Assembly (NCBI GenBank): GCA_017450535.1
Contig: JAFSTK010000018.1
Location: forward strand, 1-36,905
Length of the DNA: 36,905 nucleotides
Source: Treponema sp.
GTDB lineage: Bacteria > Spirochaetota > Spirochaetia > Treponematales > Treponemataceae
Direction of reading: 5' to 3'
Shown here: one piece after another, positions 25,727 through 32,644 of the stretch
Layout: every line of letters begins with the position of its first letter
Numbering within the stretch: position 1 is the stretch's first letter
Program-made: the position numbers and the translations under genes
The notes under the pieces: generated by a model
What the model was told of the DNA's origin: nothing
Seen by the model: only the letters and a program-made list of their open reading frames with translations
Database searches by the model: none

Positions 25727-26665
25727 ATGGCAGAAATCACACCACAAACAGAAGCAGAAGAAATCACCCAGCCCCCCGTTGGTCCAAAGACCGCGCTCGT
25801 CACGATAATCGGTCGTCCGTCAGCGGGAAAATCCACCTTCCTCAACACAGCGAGTGGAGAAGAAATTTCCATCGTCTCGTCATATCCGCAGACCACACGC
25901 AACGCAATCAAAGGCATTGTAAACACATCGCTGGGGCAATTGGTTTTTGTAGACACACCGGGTTATCACGACTCAGAAAAAAAGATGAACCTTCGTATGC
26001 GCTCAATCGTCACTGACCAGCTGGAGAACGCAGATTGCATTCTGTACGTAATTGACAGCACCCGGCCTTGTGGCGAAGAAGAAGCGTCTATCACCACATT
26101 GCTCAAAAACCACACGCAAAAACTGGTGGTCGCCATAAACAAAATTGATGACAGCCACGCAAAACCCACTCAGGCGCAAGCGTTCGTGCAGACAGAATTG
26201 CCAGACTTGGACGCAAAAAAAATCTTGCAGACTTCCGCAAAAGATGACACGGGAATAAACGAAGTGCTGCGCGCATTGTATGACCTTGCACCTGTTGCCC
26301 CGCATTTGTACAGCGAAGAATTTTACACTGACCAGGAAGTAGATTTCCGCATTGCCGAAGTCATCCGTGAGCAGGCAATGAACCGTCTTTCGCAAGAAAT
26401 TCCCCACGCCATTTACGTTCAGATTGCCGACATGGAAATGAAAAAACAAAATGAAATGTGGGTGCGCGCATTCTTATGCGTGGAACGTGAAAGCCAAAAA
26501 GGAATCGTCATCGGAAAAGGCGCAACTCTTATCAAAACAATCCGCGTGGAAAGCATCAAAAAATTGCGCAAAATCTTCCCCTACCGCATCGATTTGGACT
26601 TGCAGGTAAAAGTGGACAAAAACTGGCGCCAAAAAGACTCTCGCTTGGACAAGCTGATAAAATAG
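25727..26665 (+). CDS. era: GTPase Era
   Basis: 312 residues from MAEITPQTEAEE; an in-frame ATG at 25700 is rejected because the -10 TATAAT would fall inside the coding region. GTPase motifs: GRPSAGKST, DTPGYHDSEKKM, NKIDD and TSAKDDTGI. The C-terminal KH domain carries VIGKGATLIKTIRVESIKKL, which binds the 3' end of 16S rRNA. Era is needed for 30S maturation. The N-terminal ~20 residues are a Glu/Thr/Pro-rich extension beyond typical Era. Divergent from glgX; the stop overlaps the hairpin at 26664. Confidence 0.96.
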   Translation: MAEITPQTEAEEITQPPVGPKTALVTIIGRPSAGKSTFLNTASGEEISIVSSYPQTTRNAIKGIVNTSLGQLVFVDTPGYHDSEKKMNLRMRSIVTDQLENADCILYVIDSTRPCGEEEASITTLLKNHTQKLVVAINKIDDSHAKPTQAQAFVQTELPDLDAKKILQTSAKDDTGINEVLRALYDLAPVAPHLYSEEFYTDQEVDFRIAEVIREQAMNRLSQEIPHAIYVQIADMEMKKQNEMWVRAFLCVERESQKGIVIGKGATLIKTIRVESIKKLRKIFPYRIDLDLQVKVDKNWRQKDSRLDKLIK

Positions 26666-26758
26666 GGCGGTACGGCTTCGCCGTCGCTATGTCCGCCCTT
26701 CGCTCACGCTCATAGCCGCTGGCTACTACGGGGCTCCCAGCGCTACCGCAACCATACG
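26664..26758. repeat. GC-rich palindromic gap between era and rpiA
   Basis: AGGGCGG (26664-26670) pairs with CCGCCCT (26693-26699) around the inner hairpin ACGGC-TTC-GCCGT (26672-26684). The rest, to 26758, is GC-rich with further partial palindromes such as GGGGCTCCC and contains GTCGCTATG, similar to GTCGGGCTATG at 33871. It separates two convergent genes and may terminate both, although no T-run is present. Confidence 0.5.
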
Positions 26759-27478
26759 TTAGCGGCGCATCTCCACGGTGCCGTCCTCTTTGCTGAAAAA
26801 TACAACGGGACGGTGCTTGGTGAAAAATCCTGTCTCCACCACACCCGGAATGCCGTTGATTGCGTCTTCCATTTTTACAGGGTCAACGGGAATCTGCCAC
26901 AGACAATCCAAAATTTGGTTTCCACAGTCAGTGATGACCGGCCCGCATTTGCGCACGCCCTCACGCAGCGTACATGTTGCGCCCAGCCGCTCCAACGCCG
27001 TGATAACGCTCGCGCGCGCCTCAGCGATAATTTCTACCGGAAGTGGAAATTTTGTTCCCAGATTGGGCACAATTTTTGAGCCGTCGGCGACAATCGCATA
27101 ATTAGTGGAGTTGTACGCGACAATTTTTTCGCGCAGGAGAGCCGCACCGCCGCCCTTAATCAGATTGTTCTGCGGGTCAATCGCATCCGCGCCGTCAATA
27201 GTCAAATCCAAATGTCCGCCAATTGAGCGGTGGTTCAGACTGTACACGGGAATGTCCAAGTCCTGACAATAATTTGCCGTCTGAAAACTCGTCGGCACTG
27301 CCTCAATATCGGTAAGCGTTCCGTCAGCAATGCGCTCGGCAAGGCGTTTGACAGCGGGCAGAGCGGTTGAGCCAGTGCCCAAACCGATTTTCATGCCGCT
27401 GAAAATCTTTTTTTCTTCAATGAGCGTATCAATCGCCGTGTTCGCCACTAAAATTTTCTGTTCGTTCTGACTAAGCAT
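26759..27478 (-). CDS. rpiA: Ribose-5-phosphate isomerase A
   Basis: 239 residues from MLSQNEQKILVANTAID. Non-oxidative pentose phosphate pathway enzyme. Motifs: GLGTGSTALPAVKRLAER for phosphate binding, DGADAIDPQNNLIKGGGAALLREKIVA with the catalytic Asp and Lys, and LPVEIIAEA. The ATG overlaps the end of aroDE by 8 nt and AAGGAAG lies upstream, so translation is coupled to that of aroDE. A further upstream in-frame start at 27517 is not supported. Confidence 0.95.
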   Translation of the reverse strand: MLSQNEQKILVANTAIDTLIEEKKIFSGMKIGLGTGSTALPAVKRLAERIADGTLTDIEAVPTSFQTANYCQDLDIPVYSLNHRSIGGHLDLTIDGADAIDPQNNLIKGGGAALLREKIVAYNSTNYAIVADGSKIVPNLGTKFPLPVEIIAEARASVITALERLGATCTLREGVRKCGPVITDCGNQILDCLWQIPVDPVKMEDAINGIPGVVETGFFTKHRPVVFFSKEDGTVEMRR

Positions 27479-28988
27479 TTTCGTACACTTCCTTATACAA
27501 CGCAAATTGTTCGTCACCTTGATATTGCAGCATGGTCAAGCCGTTATGCACTTTGCACCCGGCCACAGACGCACGCTTCATCACCGGGGTCACTTCCGGC
27601 GCATAGATAATATCGTAAAGCATTTCTGTGCCGTCAAAGTCATAAAAATAGAGCGGGTCGTTGTCCTGATTTGGCTCTGTGACCGCACCCATACCTTTTG
27701 ACGTTGTCTGCACAATGATATCCGAATATTCGTGAATTTTTTCCAAGGACTCAGGTCCTAGTGTCGCATAGGTAAAACCATACTGCTCGGCAATCACACG
27801 GGCACGGCTGATAGTTCGGTTGAACACACAAGCCTCTCCGCCCAATTCATGAATTGCATAAGCGATTGCCCTTGATGCGCCACCCGCTCCAATAATCGCC
27901 ACTTTTTTTCCGCTCAAACTCTGCAGGCCGGTAAATTCTTGCAACGCTTTTGAGAAACCGGGCGCATCGGTATTGTAGCCTTTCCAGCCAGTCTGTAAAT
28001 GCACGACCGTATTACATGCACCGATTTTCTTTACGTTTTCGCTCACGTCGTCCAGCAGCGGAATAATATTTTCTTTATGAGGGATAGTGACAGAAAAGCC
28101 TTTTAAATCCAAAGATTTTGCAAAAGTAAATGCGTCCTCTGCGGATTCCGAGGGGAATGGTCCATACACAGCGTTCATGCCGTTCACTTCAAACTTCTTG
28201 TTGTGCATCTTTGGGCTAGAAGTCACTTTGAGCGGCCAACCGGTAATGCCAAAGCCTGCCGTTTTATCATCAAGCAGGGAAAAATGATAGATGTCGCTCA
28301 GCGTCTTAGGATCGATATGCCCGATTGACATGCCATTATTCACCGTCATACCGCTTATCAATTCTGCCGCCGTCGTATACGTGAGATAGGAATGCAATCT
28401 GCTCGCAAGAATTCGTGTGGGGAAACCCAATGGTCCCATAGCGCACAAAATCTGCTCCGTCTTAGAAAGCCCTTGTGCTTCTTTGAACATTTCCGTCACA
28501 TCAGCGAGAGAATGCGGCAAACAGGCAATCTTTGGTATTTCAAATCCCGTTGTCCGCATAGAATCAAGCCGCTTTCTTAGATTTTTTACCGGATTATGCA
28601 TGTCATGGAATGAGCGGATAATCTTTGTGCCAAACGCAAGAGCGGCGTCCTGTAAGCTGGGCACATGAAAATCTTCTTCAAAATCAACATAGGCGAAATT
28701 CTTTTTTACGTCAGCTTCAGCAAAAGAAAGCGCACGGGCAAACAAAATAGTACGCGCTGCCTCGCCTTCCTCATAATGACCGCCATCGCTTACACGACGA
28801 ATAGTCAGAATACAAGGAACCTGTATCATCGAAGGAAATTCACGAATAAAAAGCCGTTCTTCCTCTTCAAGAAAATCAACACGAAGCTCAACGAGGTCAA
28901 TATAATGCCTGTATCGATTTACCAGCTCAGCGTCTTCTTCAAGCGTTTTCCCTGTCAGACACAAGCAAACTAATGGTCTCTGCTGCAT
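27471..28988 (-). CDS. aroDE: Bifunctional 3-dehydroquinate dehydratase (type I)/shikimate dehydrogenase
   Basis: 505 residues, a natural AroD-AroE fusion covering steps 3 and 4 of the shikimate pathway. AroD part (about 1-225): EAxxxELRVDFLEEE-like start, catalytic His in IIRSFHDMHN and the Schiff-base Lys in IPKIACLPHS. AroE part (about 240-505): FGITGWPLKVTSSPKMHN, VTIPHKE with the catalytic Lys, GYNTDAPGF with the catalytic Asp, and the nucleotide loop IIGAGGASRAIAYA followed by VFNRTISRA, whose Arg suits NADP. The same fusion is known in Chlamydia, plants and some spirochaetes. AGGAG precedes the ATG. Confidence 0.95.
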   Translation of the reverse strand: MQQRPLVCLCLTGKTLEEDAELVNRYRHYIDLVELRVDFLEEEERLFIREFPSMIQVPCILTIRRVSDGGHYEEGEAARTILFARALSFAEADVKKNFAYVDFEEDFHVPSLQDAALAFGTKIIRSFHDMHNPVKNLRKRLDSMRTTGFEIPKIACLPHSLADVTEMFKEAQGLSKTEQILCAMGPLGFPTRILASRLHSYLTYTTAAELISGMTVNNGMSIGHIDPKTLSDIYHFSLLDDKTAGFGITGWPLKVTSSPKMHNKKFEVNGMNAVYGPFPSESAEDAFTFAKSLDLKGFSVTIPHKENIIPLLDDVSENVKKIGACNTVVHLQTGWKGYNTDAPGFSKALQEFTGLQSLSGKKVAIIGAGGASRAIAYAIHELGGEACVFNRTISRARVIAEQYGFTYATLGPESLEKIHEYSDIIVQTTSKGMGAVTEPNQDNDPLYFYDFDGTEMLYDIIYAPEVTPVMKRASVAGCKVHNGLTMLQYQGDEQFALYKEVYENA

Positions 28989-29007
28989 ACATTCTCCTAT
29001 AAAAACA

Positions 29008-29108
29008 CCGCATTAGCGGCGATGCAGGAGGCATCGAATCGCAGTTTTGCCAGCGGCAAAATCTGCCAATGATAAAAGTACATGGATGTACTTTTTATCA
29101 TGCCTCCT
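29008..29108. repeat. Nested palindromes between the PASTA gene and aroDE
   Basis: CCGC-ATTA-GCGG (29008-29019), CGATGC-AGGAG-GCATCG (29020-29036), TTTTGCC-AGC-GGCAAAA (29045-29061) with flanking GCAG/CTGC, and a long snap-back of 15- and 16-nt arms around GG (29069-29101, one T bulge). AGGAGGCAT at 29026-29034 and ATGCCTCCT at 29100-29108 bracket the last two. The long hairpin could stop transcription from the PASTA gene; the aroDE message would start within or after the array. Confidence 0.65.
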
Positions 29109-29113
29109 AAATG

Positions 29114-30154
29114 TCAGCGTACTGTTATATGACGTACTTCGCGCCCGACGACCGTGAACACCAGTTCCGTTCCTCTTGGCACCGCATACGGAATTGTAAG
29201 CGAACCGCCAGTGTGGTTGAGCGTCACCAAATTGTAGCGGTTTCCGCCATCGGGAACTGCATCAAGCGACATCGAAACTGGATAAGGATATTCAGTCAGC
29301 TGCTCAGAGAAAATGCCGTACACCATGCCGTCGTCAGACTTTGCGGGCATAGCCAGTTCCACCTGAACGCGCGTATAATTTTTTACGTAATCCGTTTTAA
29401 ATGTCTCTTGACCAGTCACCGTACCCGGCTTTTCGTCGCCAGAAGCAAGGTGAGAGACAAAATCATATATCAGGCGGGACTGACCAATCTGTGAAAGCAC
29501 ATCGTTCACGGTCTTTCCGACCAAATTGGGCACACGAGTCTGCTCATAGTCAGGACCGCGGCTCACCACCAACTGCACAGTCACCGGACTGGAAATAATC
29601 GTTCCTTCCGGCGGATCCTGTTCCAAAATGACACCGGCTTCTGCTTGGTCAGGCTTGTACACGGGATTGTTCAGCACGATGAGCGGGCGCGCCGAGCCAG
29701 TAAACATGGTCTGCAATTTGAGGCGCACTTCATCCAATTTCATGCCCACATAGTTTTCCACATGGTCAATAACAATACCACGGCTAATCGTCAGCGTAAC
29801 ACGAGTGCCCGCTTTTACGATTGCGCCCGCAATGGGATTCTGATTTAAGATTTTGCCCTCATCGTCCGGGCTGTCAGTATAACGCAGCTGAACTCTGGGA
29901 TACAATTCCTTTGCCTGCATCTCCATCAACGCTTCGCTCCACAACTTGCCTTCCAAATCGGGCACCATCACCTGTTCCGGGCTTTTTACGAAAGCAAAGA
30001 AAACCGCCAGACATGCGATAAACATGACTACGACAGCGGAAAAAATCAGCAGTACCAAAGATTTGCCGTTCGCCTGTAATTTTTCCATAGTATTCAGAAA
30101 AGAGACGCGGCAGTTTTTTATATTGAAGTTCTTAATCTTATCTTTTAGCGACAT
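29114..30154 (-). CDS. Membrane-anchored protein with three PASTA domains
   Basis: 346 residues. A cytoplasmic N terminus of about 30 residues, one membrane span (about 33-55, LVLLIFSAVVVMFIACLAVF), then three PASTA domains at about 58-125, 128-200 and 205-280, each beginning with V-P-(D/N)-L-x-G or the like (VMVPDLEGKLWSEAL, NYVGMKLDEVRLKL, TRVPNLVGKTVNDVL). PASTA domains bind muropeptides in Ser/Thr kinases and PBPs; here there is no kinase or transpeptidase part. The C-terminal ~65 residues are a separate beta-rich unit. It lies 32 bp after fmt, as part of the translation-initiation/cell-wall cluster seen in treponemes. Confidence 0.88.
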   Translation of the reverse strand: MSLKDKIKNFNIKNCRVSFLNTMEKLQANGKSLVLLIFSAVVVMFIACLAVFFAFVKSPEQVMVPDLEGKLWSEALMEMQAKELYPRVQLRYTDSPDDEGKILNQNPIAGAIVKAGTRVTLTISRGIVIDHVENYVGMKLDEVRLKLQTMFTGSARPLIVLNNPVYKPDQAEAGVILEQDPPEGTIISSPVTVQLVVSRGPDYEQTRVPNLVGKTVNDVLSQIGQSRLIYDFVSHLASGDEKPGTVTGQETFKTDYVKNYTRVQVELAMPAKSDDGMVYGIFSEQLTEYPYPVSMSLDAVPDGGNRYNLVTLNHTGGSLTIPYAVPRGTELVFTVVGREVRHITVR

Positions 30155-30186
30155 ACAACTATGGTATCAGTTTTTAGGCGATTATG

Positions 30187-31188
30187 CTACCCCAAAACCG
30201 CACCGATAAAACTGCGCGCGCCGTTCATAAACGATTTGTAGTCCATCGCCTTTTTTGTCTGCCACTGCAATTCCGTCGCCACAAGGATTGAGCCGTCACC
30301 ACAAGCGATTTCTATGCCCACCGATTTTTGATACGGAAGCACGGTTCCCGCTTTTTCAGTTGTGCGCGCGCCAGAAACTTTTGCCTTGAGAATCAGCAGA
30401 TTGACCCCGTTGCACACCGTTGAACATGCAGGCCATGGCGTATACGCGCGAATCTGACGGTCAATTTCTGCGGCAGATTTGTTCCAATTGATAATGCCAT
30501 CTTCTTTTTTGATAAATGGCGTATAACTCGCTTCTCCAGATTGCGGCGTTCCTTTTGGAGAAATATACGGCAACTCACTGCACATGTCGTCCGCATCAGC
30601 AACAATCGACTTGAGCACACTGTCCAACAACTTGGTTCCTTCATCCGTAACAACACTGTGCACACCGTCACCGTCCATCAGGCTCTGCGTGGTTTCCGTG
30701 CCTGTAAGCGGAACAGTTGTTTTTGCCACAATGTCACCCTCATCAGTTTTGAGCGCGAGACGTTGCACACTAATGCCCAACTCGCTGTCACCATTCAAAA
30801 TTGCGGCAGGCACAGGAGTACAGCCACGATATTTTGGAAGCGCACTCGGATGCAGATTGATGCCGCCCAACGGAAACATCGTCAAAAACTTTATGCCAAA
30901 AATATGACCGTAGTCAAAACAAAGCAAAAGGTCACATTTGAGCGGCAAAATAGCCTCGCGCGCCTCAGCCTTAAGATGCTCAAACGCAAACACCGGAATG
31001 CCATGCGCCTCTGCCACCTGCGCCGTTTCCGTAGGAATCAACTCTTTGTGCCGACCACGCGCACTCGGAGGATTGGTGAGCACAGCTGTAATTTCGTAAC
31101 CGTTCCCCTCGCCAAGCGCAATGAGATTTTTTAAGACAATGCTGGAAGCCAACGGACTCCCCGCGTATAAGACTCGCAATTTTCGCAT
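30187..31188 (-). CDS. fmt: Methionyl-tRNA formyltransferase
   Basis: 333 residues from MRKLRVLYAGSPLASSIVL; a longer frame from 31239 would run through the promoter and is rejected. The formyl-transfer core has Asn and His in GGINLHPSALPKYRGCTPV and the catalytic Asp in LKTDEGDIVAKTTVPLTG. The C-terminal OB-like domain (about 215-330) binds tRNA. It supplies fMet-tRNA for initiation. def, its usual partner, is at 36609-36905 on the same strand but 5.4 kb upstream, separated by the ATPase and lipoprotein genes. Confidence 0.95.
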   Translation of the reverse strand: MRKLRVLYAGSPLASSIVLKNLIALGEGNGYEITAVLTNPPSARGRHKELIPTETAQVAEAHGIPVFAFEHLKAEAREAILPLKCDLLLCFDYGHIFGIKFLTMFPLGGINLHPSALPKYRGCTPVPAAILNGDSELGISVQRLALKTDEGDIVAKTTVPLTGTETTQSLMDGDGVHSVVTDEGTKLLDSVLKSIVADADDMCSELPYISPKGTPQSGEASYTPFIKKEDGIINWNKSAAEIDRQIRAYTPWPACSTVCNGVNLLILKAKVSGARTTEKAGTVLPYQKSVGIEIACGDGSILVATELQWQTKKAMDYKSFMNGARSFIGAVLG

Positions 31189-31194
31189 ACGAAT

Positions 31195-31223
31195 AGTGTA
31201 ACACGGAATGGGACGGGTTTCCA
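31195..31223 (-). promoter_or_regulatory. Promoter of fmt (leaderless candidate)
   Basis: Read on the minus strand: TGGAAA at 31223-31218, 17-bp spacer, TACACT at 31200-31195, six bases, ATG at 31188. If real, fmt is expressed from its own promoter next to the accessory block rather than by read-through from def. Confidence 0.5.
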
Positions 31224-31240
31224 GTCTGAATGCCATCAAT

Positions 31241-31317
31241 TGAAAACTTTTCCAAAAAGTACAAAAGTTTTCACTACTACTGAAAACTTTGTTGAAAACT
31301 TAAAAAGTTTTCAGTAG
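31241..31317. repeat. Inverted repeats controlling the first AAA_14 ATPase gene
   Basis: Three inverted repeats built from TGAAAACTTT. (1) TGAAAACTTTT at 31241-31251 with AAAAGTTTTCA at 31263-31273, 11-nt spacer. (2) CTACTGAAAACTTT at 31277-31290 with AAAGTTTTCAGTAG at 31304-31317, a perfect 14-bp arm pair with 13-nt spacer. (3) Nested inside, TGAAAACTT at 31293-31301 with AAGTTTTCA at 31305-31313. The second and third cover the -35 to -10 region, as an operator would. Confidence 0.85.
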
Positions 31318-31320
31318 AAT
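31292..31320 (+). promoter_or_regulatory. Promoter of the first AAA_14 ATPase gene (leaderless candidate)
   Basis: TTGAAA at 31292-31297, 17-bp spacer, TAGAAT at 31315-31320, six bases, ATG at 31327. Both hexamers are embedded in the inverted repeats. Confidence 0.65.
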
Positions 31321-31326
31321 ACAGAC

Positions 31327-32517
31327 ATGATAAAGAGAGAAAACTACATCTGCAAAATCAGACCATTTTACGAGAGCGACCTCATCAAAGTCATTACGGG
31401 AATTCGACGTTGTGGAAAGTCAGTGGTGCTTGAACAGGTTAAAGCAGAACTTCAATCGCAGGGAAAACAAATTATTTTCCTCAACTTTGAATTACGCTCA
31501 GTTTCTTCAAAAATTCCTGATGACCTTGCGCTTATTTCATATATTGAAAATGTAATATCAGAAAAGCCTGACGAAAAATGGTATGTTTTTCTGGACGAAA
31601 TTCAAACGGTAAAAAATTGGAATCTTGCATGCAAAACTCTCAGACTGCAAAATCTTTCGCTTTTTATCACTGGCTCAAATTCAAAACTCCTCTCAAAAGA
31701 ATTCACAAAAGAACTGAGCGGCAGGTATGTCGCTTTTACCATCCGCCCGTTTGTATACAAAGAAATTTCCGAATACGCAAAGGAATTGAATCGAGAAATT
31801 TCTGTGGACGACTATCTGAAATTTGGAGGCTTCCCCAAAAGACTGGAATTTTCAGACCAAGATGCGATGCTCCGCTATCTTAACGATTTGGACGAAACGA
31901 TAGTATTAAATGACATTATCAATCGCTACAAAATACGCAAAGAAGAGATTTTTAAAAAACTGGTAGATTACGTGCTTATTTCAAATGCCAGGATTTTCAG
32001 CTCAAATTCAATTCATAACTATCTAAAATCCCAGAAAATCGAATGTTCAGTCAATACAGTTATGAATTATCTTGCTTACCTTGAAGAAGCATATATCATC
32101 AGAAAAATCCCACAGTATTCAACAAAAGCAAAAAAGAAACTGGATTTTTATACAAAACTGTATGACGAAGATGTTTCCTCCAACACAATCCGACAAACAA
32201 GCGGACGCATTGACCTGACGCACAACCTGGAGAATGTCGTCTACAATGAACTTGTTTTTATGGGATATGAGCTGACAGTATACAATGTAAACGGAAAAGA
32301 AATTGATTTCCTCGCGGCAAAAAATGGCAAAGAATATTTGATTCAAGTCGCCTATTCCGTCGCCGAAGATTCCACCTATAACCGTGAATTCGCCCCGTTC
32401 AACCTCACGGACAACAGCCGAAGTAAAATCCTTATCACCGCAGATGAGCACGATTTTTCCACCAGTTCCGTCCGACACATCAAACTTAAAGATTTCCTGC
32501 TGATGAAGGAACTGTAA
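31327..32517 (+). CDS. AAA_14/DUF4143 ATP-binding protein, copy 1
   Basis: 396 residues. AAA+ domain: Walker A GIRRCGKS at 25-32, Walker B YVFLDE with D90-E91, and sensor-like LFITGSNSKLLS near 112-121. A winged-helix-like middle part (ISNARIFSSNSIHNYLK to YLEEAYIIRKIPQY, about 218-265) is followed by DUF4143, whose YNELVFMGYELTVY, GKEIDFLA and YLIQVAYS pieces resemble a PD-(D/E)xK nuclease core with Gln in the usual acidic position. The family is widespread in bacteria and archaea and its function is not established. Roughly half identical to copy 2, with GSNSKLLSKEFTKELSGRYV and the C terminus KLKDFLLMKEL unchanged. The winged helix and own-promoter palindromes suggest autoregulation. Confidence 0.9.
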   Translation: MIKRENYICKIRPFYESDLIKVITGIRRCGKSVVLEQVKAELQSQGKQIIFLNFELRSVSSKIPDDLALISYIENVISEKPDEKWYVFLDEIQTVKNWNLACKTLRLQNLSLFITGSNSKLLSKEFTKELSGRYVAFTIRPFVYKEISEYAKELNREISVDDYLKFGGFPKRLEFSDQDAMLRYLNDLDETIVLNDIINRYKIRKEEIFKKLVDYVLISNARIFSSNSIHNYLKSQKIECSVNTVMNYLAYLEEAYIIRKIPQYSTKAKKKLDFYTKLYDEDVSSNTIRQTSGRIDLTHNLENVVYNELVFMGYELTVYNVNGKEIDFLAAKNGKEYLIQVAYSVAEDSTYNREFAPFNLTDNSRSKILITADEHDFSTSSVRHIKLKDFLLMKEL

Positions 32518-32527
32518 ACACTTTCCT

Positions 32528-32642
32528 ATTGCGAATTAATCCAATTTTAGTAAAAATTCGCAATAGTAATGAGAATTTTTACTAAATAAAGAAATTTTCT
32601 CAATAATATTGCGAATTTTGACAAAGTGAGTTAAAATTCTCA
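32528..32642. repeat. Inverted repeats controlling the second AAA_14 ATPase gene
   Basis: TTTAGTAAAAATTC at 32546-32559 pairs perfectly with GAATTTTTACTAAA at 32573-32586: 14-bp arms, 13-nt spacer. TATTGCGAATT at 32528-32538 pairs with AATTCGCAATA at 32555-32565, and ATTGCGAATT recurs at 32608-32617 over the -35. GAATTTT at 32613-32619 pairs with AAAATTC at 32633-32639, again with a 13-nt spacer, across the promoter. TGAGAATTTT-type half-sites recur at 32570 and inverted at 32642. Confidence 0.85.
32609..32637 (+). promoter_or_regulatory. Promoter of the second AAA_14 ATPase gene (leaderless candidate)
   Basis: TTGCGA at 32609-32614, 17-bp spacer, TAAAAT at 32632-32637, seven bases, ATG at 32645. 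A consensus TTGACA at 32618-32623 is present but only 8 bp from the -10, so it is not used in this assignment. Confidence 0.55.
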
Positions 32643-32644
32643 GT

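Noticed and set aside
32618..32623. Consensus TTGACA as the -35 of the second ATPase gene
   Set aside because: Only 8 bp from the -10 at 32632; TTGCGA at 32609 has the correct 17-bp spacing.
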